Part shown: in pieces, positions 53,515-64,000 of the stretch
Numbering within the stretch: the first letter of the stretch is position 1
Layout: every line of letters starts with the position of its first letter
Origin: Tragulus kanchil
Taxonomy: Eukaryota > Chordata > Mammalia > Artiodactyla > Tragulidae
Length of the DNA: 64,000 bases
Assembly (NCBI GenBank): GCA_022376925.1
Contig: JAIOJX010000004.1
Location: 176,047,501 to 176,111,500, forward strand
Direction of reading: 5' to 3'
Made by a program: the position numbers and the translations under genes
The notes under the pieces: generated by a model
What the model saw: only the letters and a program-made list of their open reading frames with translations
Databases searched by the model: none
Told to the model about the DNA's origin: nothing

Positions 53515-54188
53515 CTGCCCAGGCTGGACAGCTCTTCCCAGTGAGAAGGCAGGGGGCCCAGGGTGCGTGCCTGGCTGTGCGGGCGGACTGTTAAGGAGAT
53601 GGAGCTGAGCTTCCTGGGCGCCAGGCTCTTGCCGGTCTCCTGTGGGGATGCACTCCAGGCCCTCGCCCCAAGGCCCGGTCGACCAGAAGCCGGTGGGATG
53701 TGACTCGGCGGGAAGGCGTCCAGATGGAAGGTCTTCCTGAGGACAGGGATGAGAGGCGACACCCCTCCGGGGAGCTTCGAGGGGCGGGCAGGGCGGCCCA
53801 GTAGGTGGCTGCGGGAGAAGGAGGTTCCAGGGCCCGGGGCTCCATTCGGCTGCATCTCAAAGTCGTGGTCCATCTGGGTCTGCCCTCTTTCCCTGGCCAA
53901 CAGAAAAGAGGGGCCGAGCAGGAGTGAGGTGCCCGAGCCTGGAGGGGCTGGTTCCCTGCGCCTGACTTGCGGCTGATGCTCCTCTGAAGAGGCCTTGTCT
54001 GGGGCGGGGATTGCCGCCAGGTCCTCAGTGGAATACACATGTCCCACCATGGCCTGCCTGCGCGCCTCCACACACACCCCTGCCTGAGCACCAGGTGGAG
54101 ATGGCACCCAGTGAGCAGGCTGCCAAGTGGGAGGAAACCTCTCTCTACCTGGGTTCGAGCGTGGCCCCTCTGTCTTAGACGACTCCAT
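51370..54188 (-). CDS. Candidate long N-terminal exon, possibly of SEPTIN3 (unrecognised product)
   Basis: A minus-strand frame stays open from an upstream TGA at 54363-54365. Its first ATG is at 54188 with a good context (ACCTCCATGG). It runs to a donor AGAG|GTAAAC at 51370 (twin 52516) and is interrupted only by duplication 11. Taking the better of the two copies in each part (52516-54188 plus two bases lost in the right copy), I count 558 codons plus one base, i.e. phase 1. SEPTIN3 exon 1 also ends in phase 1, so this exon could splice into exon 2 and give a protein of about 913 residues, similar in plan to long septin 9 isoforms. The product is Ala/Pro/Gly/Thr-rich with no domain I recognise (segments MESSKTEGPRSNPG, TFHLDAFPPSHIPP, TVEKPLVRSYLTLPF). 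Alternatives are a separate gene or a chance open frame in GC-rich DNA. Confidence 0.45.
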
Positions 54189-54376
54189 GGAGGTCACATG
54201 TCCATGTCCAGAAACCCCGGGGAGGACAGTGGTTGTTGGAAGCCTATCTGCCTCTCCCAGAAGGGACCAGAGGACTCTGGGCTCCCACACACAGCCCCCA
54301 AAATAGGAGATCAGACGTCCAGGTGGGAGGCCAAGAGACAACCATTTGACTTGGGAATAGGGTCAGATCTGGGGCT

Positions 54377-56604
54377 CCTCCCAGAACTAGGGAAGAGCCC
54401 TGGGCTGCCTGCAGCTGGAGCTGAAATCGGAATGAGAATTGGAGCTGAAGAAGGCCCCGGACGAGGGGAGGTTTGGGAAGCGGAGAAGTACAGGCGTTCA
54501 CAACTGTCCTTGCCCTAGGGGAACCTGCTGTGCCCAGGGGCACCGGGCAGTGAGGCAGGCAGAGCTTCGTTGGAGGTGAGCCTTATGGGGGAAGTGTGAG
54601 CTCTGGCTTTGGGGTTAAAGGAGGGAGGCTGGGCTGGGCCGGGGGATTCACACCGAGGGCCCAAAGGCGAGGAAGCTTAGCCTCTCTCTGAGAATCCTCT
54701 GTGGCGTTCTCGGGTTGTGTCTTGGGGAGGGAGGAGACGAGGTGGCAGGTGCGCTGAGACCCAGGCCAGGCCACACGTGGTGCTCGGGCCCTGGAAGATG
54801 ACCCGGTGGGTCTACAGTCACGCTGCAGCTGTGTGGCAGAGAAGTGGAGGCAAGAAGGCGCTCCCTGGTGGTCTAGAAGCTGGGACTTGACAGTTTCACA
54901 GCTGTGGCCACAGTTCAGTCCTTGGTCAGGGAACCGCGGTCCCACAGGCTGCGCAGCGAGGCGAGCCACCCCTCTGTGGGCTTGGGGTGGGGCTGGAGGA
55001 GGCTGAGCGGCACAGAAGAAGCCGTGGGATGGCTGGATGGGCGAGCCAGGTGGGACTGGGAGGGGGGCGTCAAGGACTCTGGCTGGTGGTCTGCATGGGA
55101 GAGCCACCCCTCAAGAAAGCTCCAGAGCCCCCGGATGGCCAGCTGGTGCGCACACTGGCCTCCATGGAACCCACCCTCTGGAACAAAGTTGTTTCTGTTG
55201 CTTTCAACCCGGCCGGCGGGGATGTGATGCTGGGGTCGGGGGCCGGGCTGGGAGCCGGGGCTCCGGGGGCAGCGTGACTCAGTGGCTGAGGCCCTGACGC
55301 GGGGAGCAGGGACCGGGCCGGCCACCGAAGGGCCTTCCTCATCCCTCCCGGAGGCACCCCAGCCGCTCATCCCCATCCGGTCACATATTTGTCCCCAAGG
55401 CTGTCCCGGCCTTCATCACCTCCCCACTTGACTGTCCGCGCAGACCTGCTTCCAGGCGCTGGCCCACAGCAGCACGCCCTGCCACCTGCCCTCCCAGAAC
55501 TAGGGAAGAGCCCTGGGCTGCCTGCAGCTGGAGCTGAAATCGGAATGAGAATTGGAGCTGAAGAAGGCCCCGGACGAGGGGAGGTTTGGGAAGCGGAGAA
55601 GTACAGGCGTTCACAACTGTCCTTGCCCTAGGGGAACCTGCTGTGCCCAGGGGCACCGGGCAGTGAGGCAGGCAGAGCTTCGTTGGAGGTGAGCCTTATG
55701 GGGGAAGTGTGAGCTCTGGCTTTGGGGTTAAAGGAGGGAGGCTGGGCTGGGCCGGGGGATTCACACCGAGGGCCCAAAGGCGAGGAAGCTTAGCCTCTCT
55801 CTGAGAATCCTCTGTGGCGTTCTCGGGTTGTGTCTTGGGGAGGGAGGAGACGAGGTGGCAGGTGCGCTGAGACCCAGGCCAGGCCACACGTGGTGCTCGG
55901 GCCCTGGAAGATGACCCGGTGGGTCTACAAACAGTCACGCTGCAGCTGTGTGGCAGAGAAGTGGAGGCAAGAAGGCGCTCCCTGGTGGTCTAGAAGCTGG
56001 GACTTGACAGTTTCACAGCTGTGGCCACAGTTCAGTCCTTGGTCAGGGAACCGCGGTCCCACAGGCTGCGCAGCGAGGCGAGCCACCCCTCTGTGGGCTT
56101 GGGGTGGGGCTGGAGGAGGCTGAGCGGCACAGAAGAAGCCGTGGGATGGCTGGATGGGCGAGCCAGGTGGGACTGGGAGGGGGGCGTCAAGGACTCTGGC
56201 TGGTGGTCTGCATGGGAGAGCCGCCCCTTAAGAAAGCTCCAGAGCCCCCGGATGGCCAGCTGGTGCGCACACTGGCCTCCATGGAACCCACCCTCTGGAA
56301 CAAAGTTGTTTCTGTTGCTTTCAACCCGGCCGGCGGGGATGTGATGCTGGGGTCGGGGGCCGGGCTGGGAGCCGGGGCTCCGGGGGCAGCGTGACTCAGT
56401 GGCTGAGGCCCTGACGCGGGGAGCAGGGACCGGGCCGGCCACCGAAGGGCCTTCCTCATCCCTCCCGGAGGCACCCCAGCCGCTCATCCCCATCCGGTCA
56501 CATATTTGTCCCCAAGGCTGTCCCGGCCTTCATCACCTCCCCACTTGACTGTCCGCGCAGACCTGCTTCCAGGCGCTGGCCCACAGCAGCACGCCCCTGG
56601 GCAC
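54377..56604. repeat. Direct tandem duplication 12 (unit about 1,113 bp)
   Basis: 54377-55489 is repeated at 55490-56604. Differences are a four-base insertion (ACAA) near 55928 and two substitutions near 55107-55113/56223-56229. The left copy ends 'GCCCTGCCACCTG' where the right copy reads 'GCCCCTGGGC'. Confidence 0.97.
54867..54972 (+). mobile_element. Old CHR-2/tRNA-Glu SINE fragment (twin at 55979-56089)
   Basis: CTCCCTGGTGGTCTAGAAGC head and CAGTCCTTGGTCAGGGAACC B-box region, then TCCCACAGGCTGCGCAGCG; no tail. The head resembles a tRNA-Glu but the arms do not pair, so it is not a tRNA gene. Confidence 0.7.
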
Positions 56605-56790
56605 CCAGACGTCTGCCCTGCACCCAATCACAAACATCTACCCTCAGTGCACGCACACACAGGGCTGGCCAGAGGACAGAGTTTCTGAGTCTGTTTGTTC
56701 TATTGCCCCTGGGTCTCTTCCCCTGACTGCCTCCACCCGCCCGTCAATCACTCGCCCCTGCCCGCCCCCCAGCCACCACGTCTCACCCAC

Positions 56791-56930
56791 CTTGATCAGA
56801 GAACAAGAAAGGTCTGGGGGTTCTCCACTTGGCAAGCAGACTCCTGGCCAGGGCCCTCACCTCCTCCACGCCCAGATTCTGGCCCGTGGTGACCAGCTCA
56901 GGGGCCTCATTCCTCTGGCCCCTCACGGGC
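56791..56930 (-). CDS. Candidate small exon ending in a phase-1 donor (unrecognised)
   Basis: A minus-strand frame after a TGA at 56936-56938 reads NEAPELVTTGQNLGVEEV, then RALARSLLAKWRTPRP and FLFSDQ, and ends at CAAG|GTGGGTGAG. The composition is protein-like and the donor is strong, but the acceptor (GGGGCCAG or GGGCCAG) is weak. It could be a 5' exon of a longer SEPTIN3 transcript or of an unknown gene. I do not recognise the sequence. Confidence 0.3.
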
Positions 56931-56999
56931 TTCACTCAGTGTCCAGGTTGTGATCCCAGGCCCAGGGCCCAGCCCTCCGCTGACCTGTCCCACCAGCGA

Positions 57000-59532
57000 C
57001 GTCCGCAGCCGGGCTGGGCTCTGGGGCAGGGAGGGGCTGGCTTCTCCGCAGTGGGCGTCAGTGAATGGCTGCTCTGAGCCTGTGGAATCCCAAAGGGCCA
57101 TGGGAGGCTTGTAACGGCCAGGCGCGGCTGCCCTGGACTCAAGGGCTCCTGGGGGTGACGCCCTGCCTTCTGCACTCCCCACGTCTCCTCTGTGTCCCGC
57201 AGACGCTGCCCCGGGCCGATGTCTGCAGTAAGAACAGGGAAACTCCAAACACGGCCACCCTCTGGTGGTCCCGGAGCTGACCTCGCTTACTTCTCCCTTC
57301 CCTCCGCATCACCCTGCTTAGTTCTGTGACTCTCAGACTGTCTTGCCCACCCCTCTGAGGCCTCTCACGGATCGAGCTGGAATTGCTGGAAACTAAAGCG
57401 GGGGCCGTCTGCTTCACCAACCTTCTCCCGAGCCCGCACCCACTCCAGCCGGACCCTGTACCGAGGCCCCGAACCTGGGACGATGACCCTCCCCTGGGGT
57501 TGAGGAGACCCACGAGGCCTCCAAGCTGGGCTGGACGGGGCACCCTCTTCTGTCTCTATCATACGAATAGTAGTAATAATTATGGTGCTCCTGATCGCTA
57601 CCATTTACGGAACAGTTACTACGTGCCGGGCGCTACGCCAGGGCCGGGAAGGTGCGTGCAGTCTGCTTGGAGAGCTGGGGATGTAAACAGTCCTTACAGT
57701 AGCTGTAGAACAGCGGTGACGGTGGACACTGCCCGAGCGCTCGCCCTGAGCCAGGAGCCGGGCTGATCTTCTGGCGTCTCCTTTGCTCTTTGCCTCGTCA
57801 CCTGCTCTTTGCTAGTGAGGACGTGGCAGCCCGCACGGGGCTGTGTGGTCTGGCCCGTGCTCCTGAGTGTCGCTCTTCTTAGCGAGTGAGCTTCGGGAGC
57901 CGTGCTGGCCGATAGAACCAGTAATGGGAACGGTCTCTACCCAGTGTGATGGCCACTGACCACACGCAGCTAGTGAGCACGTACTGTGTCGCTACAGCAA
58001 CCGAGGCACTGAATTTTTATTTCATTTTAATTTATAGCTGTCATAGTGGACAGCACAGTTCTGAAGGACCTGGATTTTATTCTTCTCTGGGTCCCCAGGA
58101 CCTGGCAAGGATTAGCCTGATAAGTTTTCATAGAATGAATGAATGAAAGGAAAAAAATGATTCAATGAATGGTGAATGTGTGGACCTAGGAACTTCTATT
58201 CTTGTTCATTCTCTCCCCCTCCAGCTTTAAGTTCTTAAACTTGGCTGTGTTCTGGTTACCAGGGCAACCTGCTGGAAATCCCGGTGGCGGGGGGAATCTA
58301 TCTGGAGTTCTTTCCCCATCTCTCTTTGTTTTGAGGCCTGAGGACCAGCCTGGTTCCAGGAAGAACAGAGGTGGGGGGGCGGGGAAGATGGCATAGCTTT
58401 TCTTGGATGGGTCGGGGAGGGGTATTTTACTGCCCACCCCACTGCATCACATTATCTCTGAGATGCAGAAACCCTGAGCTGGAGTCAGGGGTCTTAGCTT
58501 CTCTCCTCTCTGGACCGCCAGGAAAGTCCCCAAGGCAGTAATTTCGGTGACACAGGTGAACTGAATTCACTGTGTGATTGATCACGCACAGGCTCAGTGT
58601 GCAGCTCCTGTGAGGTCCCTTGCCCACCTCGGCCTCAAGTGCCTCTTTAATTAGGGACCAGATGCCTTCATGTGGCCTCCATCCTGCACCCTGCCAGGCT
58701 GTTAGGGCTCTGAGAGCAAGGTATAAGCCCTGTTCATCTCAATATTCCTGCTGCCCATCTGCCCAGCTGGCTTTCCTAGTTCTGGGGAGCCTGGAGACCC
58801 TGCCTGCCCAGTGATTACAGGCTTGGGTTCAGCTGCCCTCTGGAGGCGCAGAGTGGCAATGACTCCTTTGTGTCTGTATTCAGCAAGTTTCTTTGACAGG
58901 CCTCAAAGTGGCCTCAGAGGACAGACCTCCACGTGAGCAAAAGAGTCCTCGTGGTGGCCTCCCAGACGAGGGACACGAGCTCGCGTCTCCAGCCTGGGCT
59001 TGTTACAGCTGTGCAATTTTGAACGAGTCACACTGTGAGCTCCTGTTTCTTCCTCTGTGAACTATATCGGTCAAGATGGGTTGAATTAGGTTGCAGTCAC
59101 AAGCAATTCCAAAATCAGAATGACTTGCAGTAACGGATGACGGTTTCTGATTCGTGCCTCATGTCCACTGTGGCTTGGCTCTGCCTTGTGTCATCTCGGG
59201 GATCCAGGCTGAGGGAGCAGCCACCGTCTGGAGCTGTGTCCGTCACCGCGGCAGGAGGGAGGCCGTGGTGAGTCGTGCAGTAGCTGTTCAATGCGTTGGC
59301 CTGGACTTTCCGGGTCATAGTGCGTGGGCGAGGGGTAGTCACGTGGCCCCAGCCATTACAAGGAAGCCGGGGGATTAACCCCGCCATGTTCAAGAGCGCA
59401 ACAGCCAGGAACACTCGCTGAGCAGCACCGCTTGCCCACTTGCTCCGATGCAAGGATGTCGTGAGAAGTCCTGTGCATTATCAATCACACCATGAATTCG
59501 ATCCACCTTTGCCACTGAAATGACTGCCTGGG
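57000..59532. other. Intergenic sequence right of SEPTIN3, no gene recognised
   Basis: Contains two MIR-like relics and otherwise unclassified sequence. The human neighbour on this side, CENPM, is not visible: none of the frames here show its known motifs, so it is probably beyond the right edge. Confidence 0.5.
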
Positions 59533-59703
59533 GGACTTCCCTGGAGGTCTAGAGGTTAAGGCCTCGCCTTCCAATGCAGGGGGTCTGGTCCCAGAGCTAA
59601 GATGCCCTGTGCCTTGTGGCCAAGAAACCAAAACATAAAACAAACAATATGGTAACAAAGTAAAGACTTTAAAACCGTCCATGTTACAAAAAAAAAAAAA
59701 AAA
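59533..59703 (+). mobile_element. CHR-2-type SINE with poly-A
   Basis: GGGGACTTCCCTGGAGGTCT to CCATGTTACAAAAAAAAA; the B box is damaged (GGGGTCTGGTCCCAGAGC). Confidence 0.83.
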
Positions 59704-60252
59704 AGGACCAAATGCTTATAATTCTGATTTCTTCTTTTCTTTACCCTCGTGATTTCCTGGACTTCCGCATCAATTCCAGCTGTTTACAGTCGCAAATACA
59801 GAGAGGGTAATGGACCTGCCAAGTCTCATACAATGAACCAGTAGCTGGACACCCACATCTCCAGGGCTCCCGATTCTGAGCCCGGCGCCCCCACCTGATG
59901 GGGTGGAGGAGAAGGGGCTTTGGCTCCCCAGGGGTCTCTGTAGGGATGTTGACTGACAGTGTGATGATCTTTTGGGGGCCTTGTAGCTGCTACCCCCTTT
60001 CACATCGGGTCTCTCAAGCCTTCCCAAGCCAGGCCTGCTCAGCTGCCGCCGTGGAGAGCCGAGGGAGCAGAACAATGAGCTGCCTGTGCCGCCCTCCGGG
60101 GCCAGAGTCCGAACATTGCAGCCATTCCTGCGCAGGGACGCTGCACATTCCCGCCTCCAGCCCTGGCCCGGCCCAGACACACCCGCCACTGCGGACAGCA
60201 GCCAGATGGTGCGACAGTGGAGCACCCAGGAGCCTTCCAAACCTCCCAAAGG

Positions 60253-60530
60253 TGCTTTTTTTTTTTTAATTTTGGCCTCTTTTATTGGTTTTTTATTTAT
60301 TTATTTTCATCCATCTTTGTTCTCTGGCCTTTGTGGGCCTCCCATCACAGGGGCCTCTCTCTTTGCAGAGCACCGGCTCTGGGCGCACGCGCTTCAGAGC
60401 GCTGGCTCGTAACTGGACACACCGGTCTAGCCGCTCTGCGGCACGTGGGATCTTCCCGGGCCAGGGATCGAACCAGTGCCCCTTGGCACTTCAAGACAGA
60501 CTCTACCCACTGGACCACCAGGGAAGCCTC
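60253..60530 (-). mobile_element. SINE-X copy 14
   Basis: Reverse copy, AATTTTGGCCTCTTTTATTG to GGACCACCAGGGAAGCC; belongs to the CCAAAATT-ending subfamily. Confidence 0.87.
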
Positions 60531-60865
60531 CCCTTTTTCTTTTTTTAATAATTTGTCTATTTTGCCTGTGCTGGGTCTTTGTTGTTACTCGGGCTTTCCT
60601 AATTTCAGAGAGCAGGGGCGGCTCTCTTAGTTGTGGTGTGTGGGTTTCTCACTGCAGTGGCTTCTCTTGTTGCAGAGCCCTGGCTCTAGGGCACTCAGGC
60701 TTCAGTAGTTACGGTGCCTGGTCTCTAGAGCCCAGGCTTAATAGTTGTGGCACGCGGACATAGTTGCTCTGAGGTGTGAGAGATCTTCCTGGAGCAGGAA
60801 TTGAACCTGTGTCTCCTGCATTGGTAGACAGATTCTTTACCACTGACCCACCAGAGAAGCCCCCA
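60531..60865 (-). mobile_element. CHR-1-type SINE (long body)
   Basis: Directly follows SINE-X copy 14; AATTTGTCTATTTTGCCTGT to GACCCACCAGAGAAGCCCC with the 'GGCTTCTCTTGTTGCAGAGC' body. Confidence 0.85.
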
Positions 60866-61857
60866 AAATACTTTTTAAACCTGCATAACAGCTTGACCTC
60901 CAGGAAGCCTCGAAGCCTCTCTAAACTCCTTGTCCCTGAGCAGATGGGCAGCCCCTGGCAAGAGAGAGACGGGCACCATTCATAACAAGCGTGCTTTCTG
61001 GAGGCCCTGCCCAGTGCCTGCGCACCGCAGACACGGGCACAGAATCACAGCCCAAGATGAGGGCTGAAATGGGGGAAGCTGCTGGTAGGGTCAGGGAAGA
61101 CTTCCTGCAGGAGGTGGCAACTAGAAAGAGATCAGGTTCTCTCCCGGGACCTAACTTGACTTGAAACACAAGGTTCTGGTTGTCCAGGCTCCTCTCTCAC
61201 CCCTTACTCACTCGTGTTCTGTACCTCCCCCACATGACAGCCCTCACAATTCTCAAGAAGGACTGGGTCTTCCCTGTCCTCCGTGGCTTTGTACGTGCCG
61301 GCTCCTCTTCTCTTTACAGGGCAAATTCTTATTCGGCCTTCAAAACCCAGATCAGTGGTCACATCCTCCTTGATAAGCCCCTTCCCTAGGATTCAGTTCT
61401 GTTTCCAGTTTCTCCACACACACTTCTCTTGCAACAATCACAGTGTTGTCATGTGTGTGCGCACCCATCTGCCTCTCCGGTCTGAGTTCCTTTGACTGGG
61501 GGACTATATCTCCTTTGTCTTTGAATGCTCGCTGCCAGTCCTGCTGCTGATGTAGAACAGCCATGTCACTGGCCTCTCAAGGGTTCAGGAGAAGAGCTGT
61601 ATTTTGCATATCACGCATACACTGCTTTCTCGGCAACTCCTTTGGCGTTTGTCACAGCCCAGCGACGCAGGCAGGACAGGAGCGACACACAAACAACCAG
61701 GCCGCTACACGCACCGGACACAAGCTGAGCACGGCGCCAGGCACGGGCGGGGGATGTTTCTCTGGGCTTCAGTCATCTGTGAAGCACACAGAAATGCTTG
61801 GGGAGCTCAGCTGTGTGCCTGAGAACAGGAAATGTGCCACCCTCCCCGCCCCACAAT

Positions 61858-62148
61858 GCAATTTCTTCTTATTTATTTTGTGTTTGGCTGCTCTGGGTCT
61901 TCGTTGCTGCGCATGGGCTTTCTCCATCCCAGTAAGTGGGGCTGCTCTTCAGGGCGGAGCACGGGCGTCTCACGGCGGAGGTTTCTCTGGCTGCAGAGCA
62001 CAGGCTCTAGAGCGCTGGCTCAGTCCTTGTGGCGCTCAGGCATATTGGCTTCTTGGCATGTGGGATCTTCCCGGACCAGGGATTGAACCTGGGCCCCCTG
62101 CATTGTTAGGCGGATTCTTAACCACTGCGCCTCCAGGGAAGTCCCCCC
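61858..62148 (-). mobile_element. CHR-1-type SINE (twin at 62935-63225)
   Basis: GCAATTTCTTCTTATTTAT to CGCCTCCAGGGAAGTCCC. GCAATTT occurs again just after the element (62155-62161 area), a plausible target duplication (AATGCAATTT). Confidence 0.87.
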
Positions 62149-62407
62149 CAAAAATGCAATTTACATGAACAGGTTTATAGGATTTAGTCCTGTCAGGCCT
62201 TGGCATTGAGTTGCTCCCAGTACAGTCCTCTGGCATGCCCAGCAGATGAAATATCCACCTCCATGGCCACAGGCCTGTTCTGTGCCTCTGCCATCTGGTC
62301 AACCTTGTAAAAATGCAGCTGAGGACACTGTTCACTGTGTTGCTCTTAGCATCCCATTTGAGATATTTCTTTTCAGTCTTTAGAATCAGATAACTTGTCT
62401 TTCATTG

Positions 62408-62650
62408 AAGCCCTGGTCGCTCAGTGGTAAAGAGTCCACCTGCCAATGCAGGAGACAAAAGTTTGATCCCTGATCCGGGAAGATCCCACATGCTGTGGAG
62501 CAACTAAGCCCGTGAGCCTCAACTACAAAGCCTGGGCTCTAGAGCCCGGTAGCCACTATTGAGCCCACGTGCTGCAACTACTGAAGCCCGTGTGCCCTAG
62601 AGCCCGTGCTCCACAACAAGAGAAGTCACTGCAACAAGAAGCCTGCTCAC
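62408..62650 (+). mobile_element. CHR-1-type SINE (twin at 63485-63727)
   Basis: GAAGCCCTGGTCGCTCAGTG to CAACAAGAAGCCTGCTCAC. The first copy is cut by the duplication 13 junction. Confidence 0.86.
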
Positions 62651-63728
62651 TGGCCTTGGGTTCAGGAGAAGAGCTGTATTTTGCATATCACGCATACACT
62701 GCTTTCTCGGCAACTCCTTTGGCGTTTGTCACAGCCCAGCGACGCAGGCAGGACAGGAGCGACACACAAACAACCAGGCCGCTACACGCACCGGACACAA
62801 GCTGAGCACGGCGCCAGGCACGGGCGGGGGATGTTTCTCTGGGCTTCAGTCATCTGTGAAGCACACAGAAATGCTTGGGGAGCTCAGCTGTGTGCCTGAG
62901 AACAGGAAATGTGCCACCCTCCCCGCCCCACAATGCAATTTCTTCTTATTTATTTTGTGTTTGGCTGCTCTGGGTCTTCGTTGCTGCGCATGGGCTTTCT
63001 CCATCCCAGTAAGTGGGGCTGCTCTTCAGGGCGGAGCACGGGCGTCTCACGGCGGAGGTTTCTCTGGCTGCAGAGCACAGGCTCTAGAGCGCTGGCTCAG
63101 TCCTTGTGGCGCTCAGGCATATTGGCTTCTTGGCATGTGGGATCTTCCCGGACCAGGGATTGAACCTGGGCCCCCTGCATTGTTAGGCGGATTCTTAACC
63201 ACTGCGCCTCCAGGGAAGTCCCCCCCAAAAATGCAATTTACATGAACAGGTTTATAGGATTTAGTCCTGTCAGGCCTTGGCATTGAGTTGCTCCCAGTAC
63301 AGTCCTCTGGCATGCCCAGCAGATGAAATATCCACCTCCATGGCCACAGGCCTGTTCTGTGCCTCTGCCATCTGGTCAACCTTGTAAAAATGCAGCTGAG
63401 GACACTGTTCACTGTGTTGCTCTTAGCATCCCATTTGAGATATTTCTTTTCAGTCTTTAGAATCAGATAACTTGTCTTTCATTGAAGCCCTGGTCGCTCA
63501 GTGGTAAAGAGTCCACCTGCCAATGCAGGAGACAAAAGTTTGATCCCTGATCCGGGAAGATCCCACATGCTGTGGAGCAACTAAGCCCGTGAGCCTCAAC
63601 TACAAAGCCTGGGCTCTAGAGCCCGGTAGCCACTATTGAGCCCACGTGCTGCAACTACTGAAGCCCGTGTGCCCTAGAGCCCGTGCTCCACAACAAGAGA
63701 AGTCACTGCAACAAGAAGCCTGCTCACG

Positions 63729-64000
63729 GGCTTCCCCTGGTGGTCCAGTGGGTAAGGACACCGCCTTGCAGTGCAAGGGGCACCGGTTCGATCCCTGGCC
63801 TGGGAAGATCCCACGTGCCGCGGAGCGGCTGGACTGATGTGTCCAATTACCGAGCCGGAGCTCTGGGGTGCATGTGCCCAGAGCTGGCGCTCTGTGACGA
63901 CAGAGGCCACTGCGATGGGAGGCCCACAGGAGCCAAAGAACAAAGATGGATGAAAATAGAGAAATGAAAGACCTCCCGTCCCCCTCCCTCCCCACCCCAC
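63729..64000 (+). mobile_element. SINE-X copy 15, running off the window
   Basis: GGGCTTCCCCTGGTGGTCCA head to the C-rich spacer (CCGTCCCCCTCCCTCCCC); the tail is outside the window. The usual AATAGAAGTGGCC block is shortened to GACCTCCCGTC. Confidence 0.9.

Larger units (their letters stand above)
61581..63734. repeat. Direct tandem duplication 13 (unit 1,077 bp)
   Basis: 61581-62657 is repeated at 62658-63734 without visible substitutions. It contains two CHR-type SINEs in opposite orientation. The right copy runs straight into a SINE-X at 63729. Confidence 0.97.

Noticed and set aside
4475..63734. Real, evolutionarily recent tandem duplications or a satellite-like amplification system
   Set aside because: Thirteen unrelated sites, always two copies, always 1.08-1.15 kb, no common breakpoint motif, errors concentrated at junctions, and essential exons duplicated in a way that would break frames. 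Assembly overlap explains all of this.
56600..64000. CENPM, the human neighbour upstream of SEPTIN3
   Set aside because: No frame on either strand shows recognisable CENPM sequence; it is likely outside the window.

Overview
This is nuclear genomic DNA from a ruminant artiodactyl. It has split genes with GT-AG introns. It is dense in BovB LINE fragments, Bov-tA-type SINEs and tRNA-Glu-derived CHR-type SINEs, plus at least fifteen independent copies of another tRNA-headed SINE with a GC-rich body, called 'SINE-X' here. I do not recall SINE-X as a standard Bos family, so a non-bovid ruminant (possibly Tragulidae) is a guess. There is nothing prokaryotic: no operons and no CRISPR. Gene content matches human 22q13.2 in an inverted orientation.

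Two genes are certain, both on the minus strand. WBP2NL (PAWP, a sperm WW-domain-binding protein) has coding exon 1 at 16905-16966 inside a CpG island, exon 2 at 4686-4794, exon 3 at 3987-4128 and exon 4 at 3746-3838; the rest of the gene lies off the left edge. SEPTIN3 (neuronal septin 3) is complete. Its ten-base first coding exon is at 49982-49991 in a strong CpG island, and coding exons 2-11 run down to a stop at 21617. The eleven exons sum to 1,077 nt, or 358 codons plus stop, with every phase matching. An alternative C-terminus is read through the exon 10 donor to a stop at 24870.

Right of 50.6 kb is the 5' flank of SEPTIN3. It holds a long minus-strand open frame (ATG at 54188) that ends at a phase-1 splice donor at 51370 (ghost copy at 52516). 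Phase 1 is also the phase needed to splice into SEPTIN3 exon 2, so this may be an unannotated long N-terminal exon. Beyond it are a candidate small exon (ending 56791) and intergenic sequence with SINEs.

The most striking structure is not a gene. Thirteen separate direct tandem duplications, each about 1.08-1.15 kb, occur every 3-7 kb across the window. The two copies are nearly identical, the junctions are abrupt, and single-base homopolymer deletions cluster within about 200 nt of the junctions. Breakpoints fall in unrelated sequence. The simplest explanation is unmerged overlaps between adjacent contigs (false duplication in the assembly), not biology. These overlaps falsely double WBP2NL exon 2 and SEPTIN3 exons 3 (one copy frameshifted), 5 (partial) and 11, and they break the frame of the long N-terminal candidate.

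I found no new defence, mobile or biosynthetic system. The two items most worth follow-up are the SEPTIN3 long-isoform exon and the SINE-X family.
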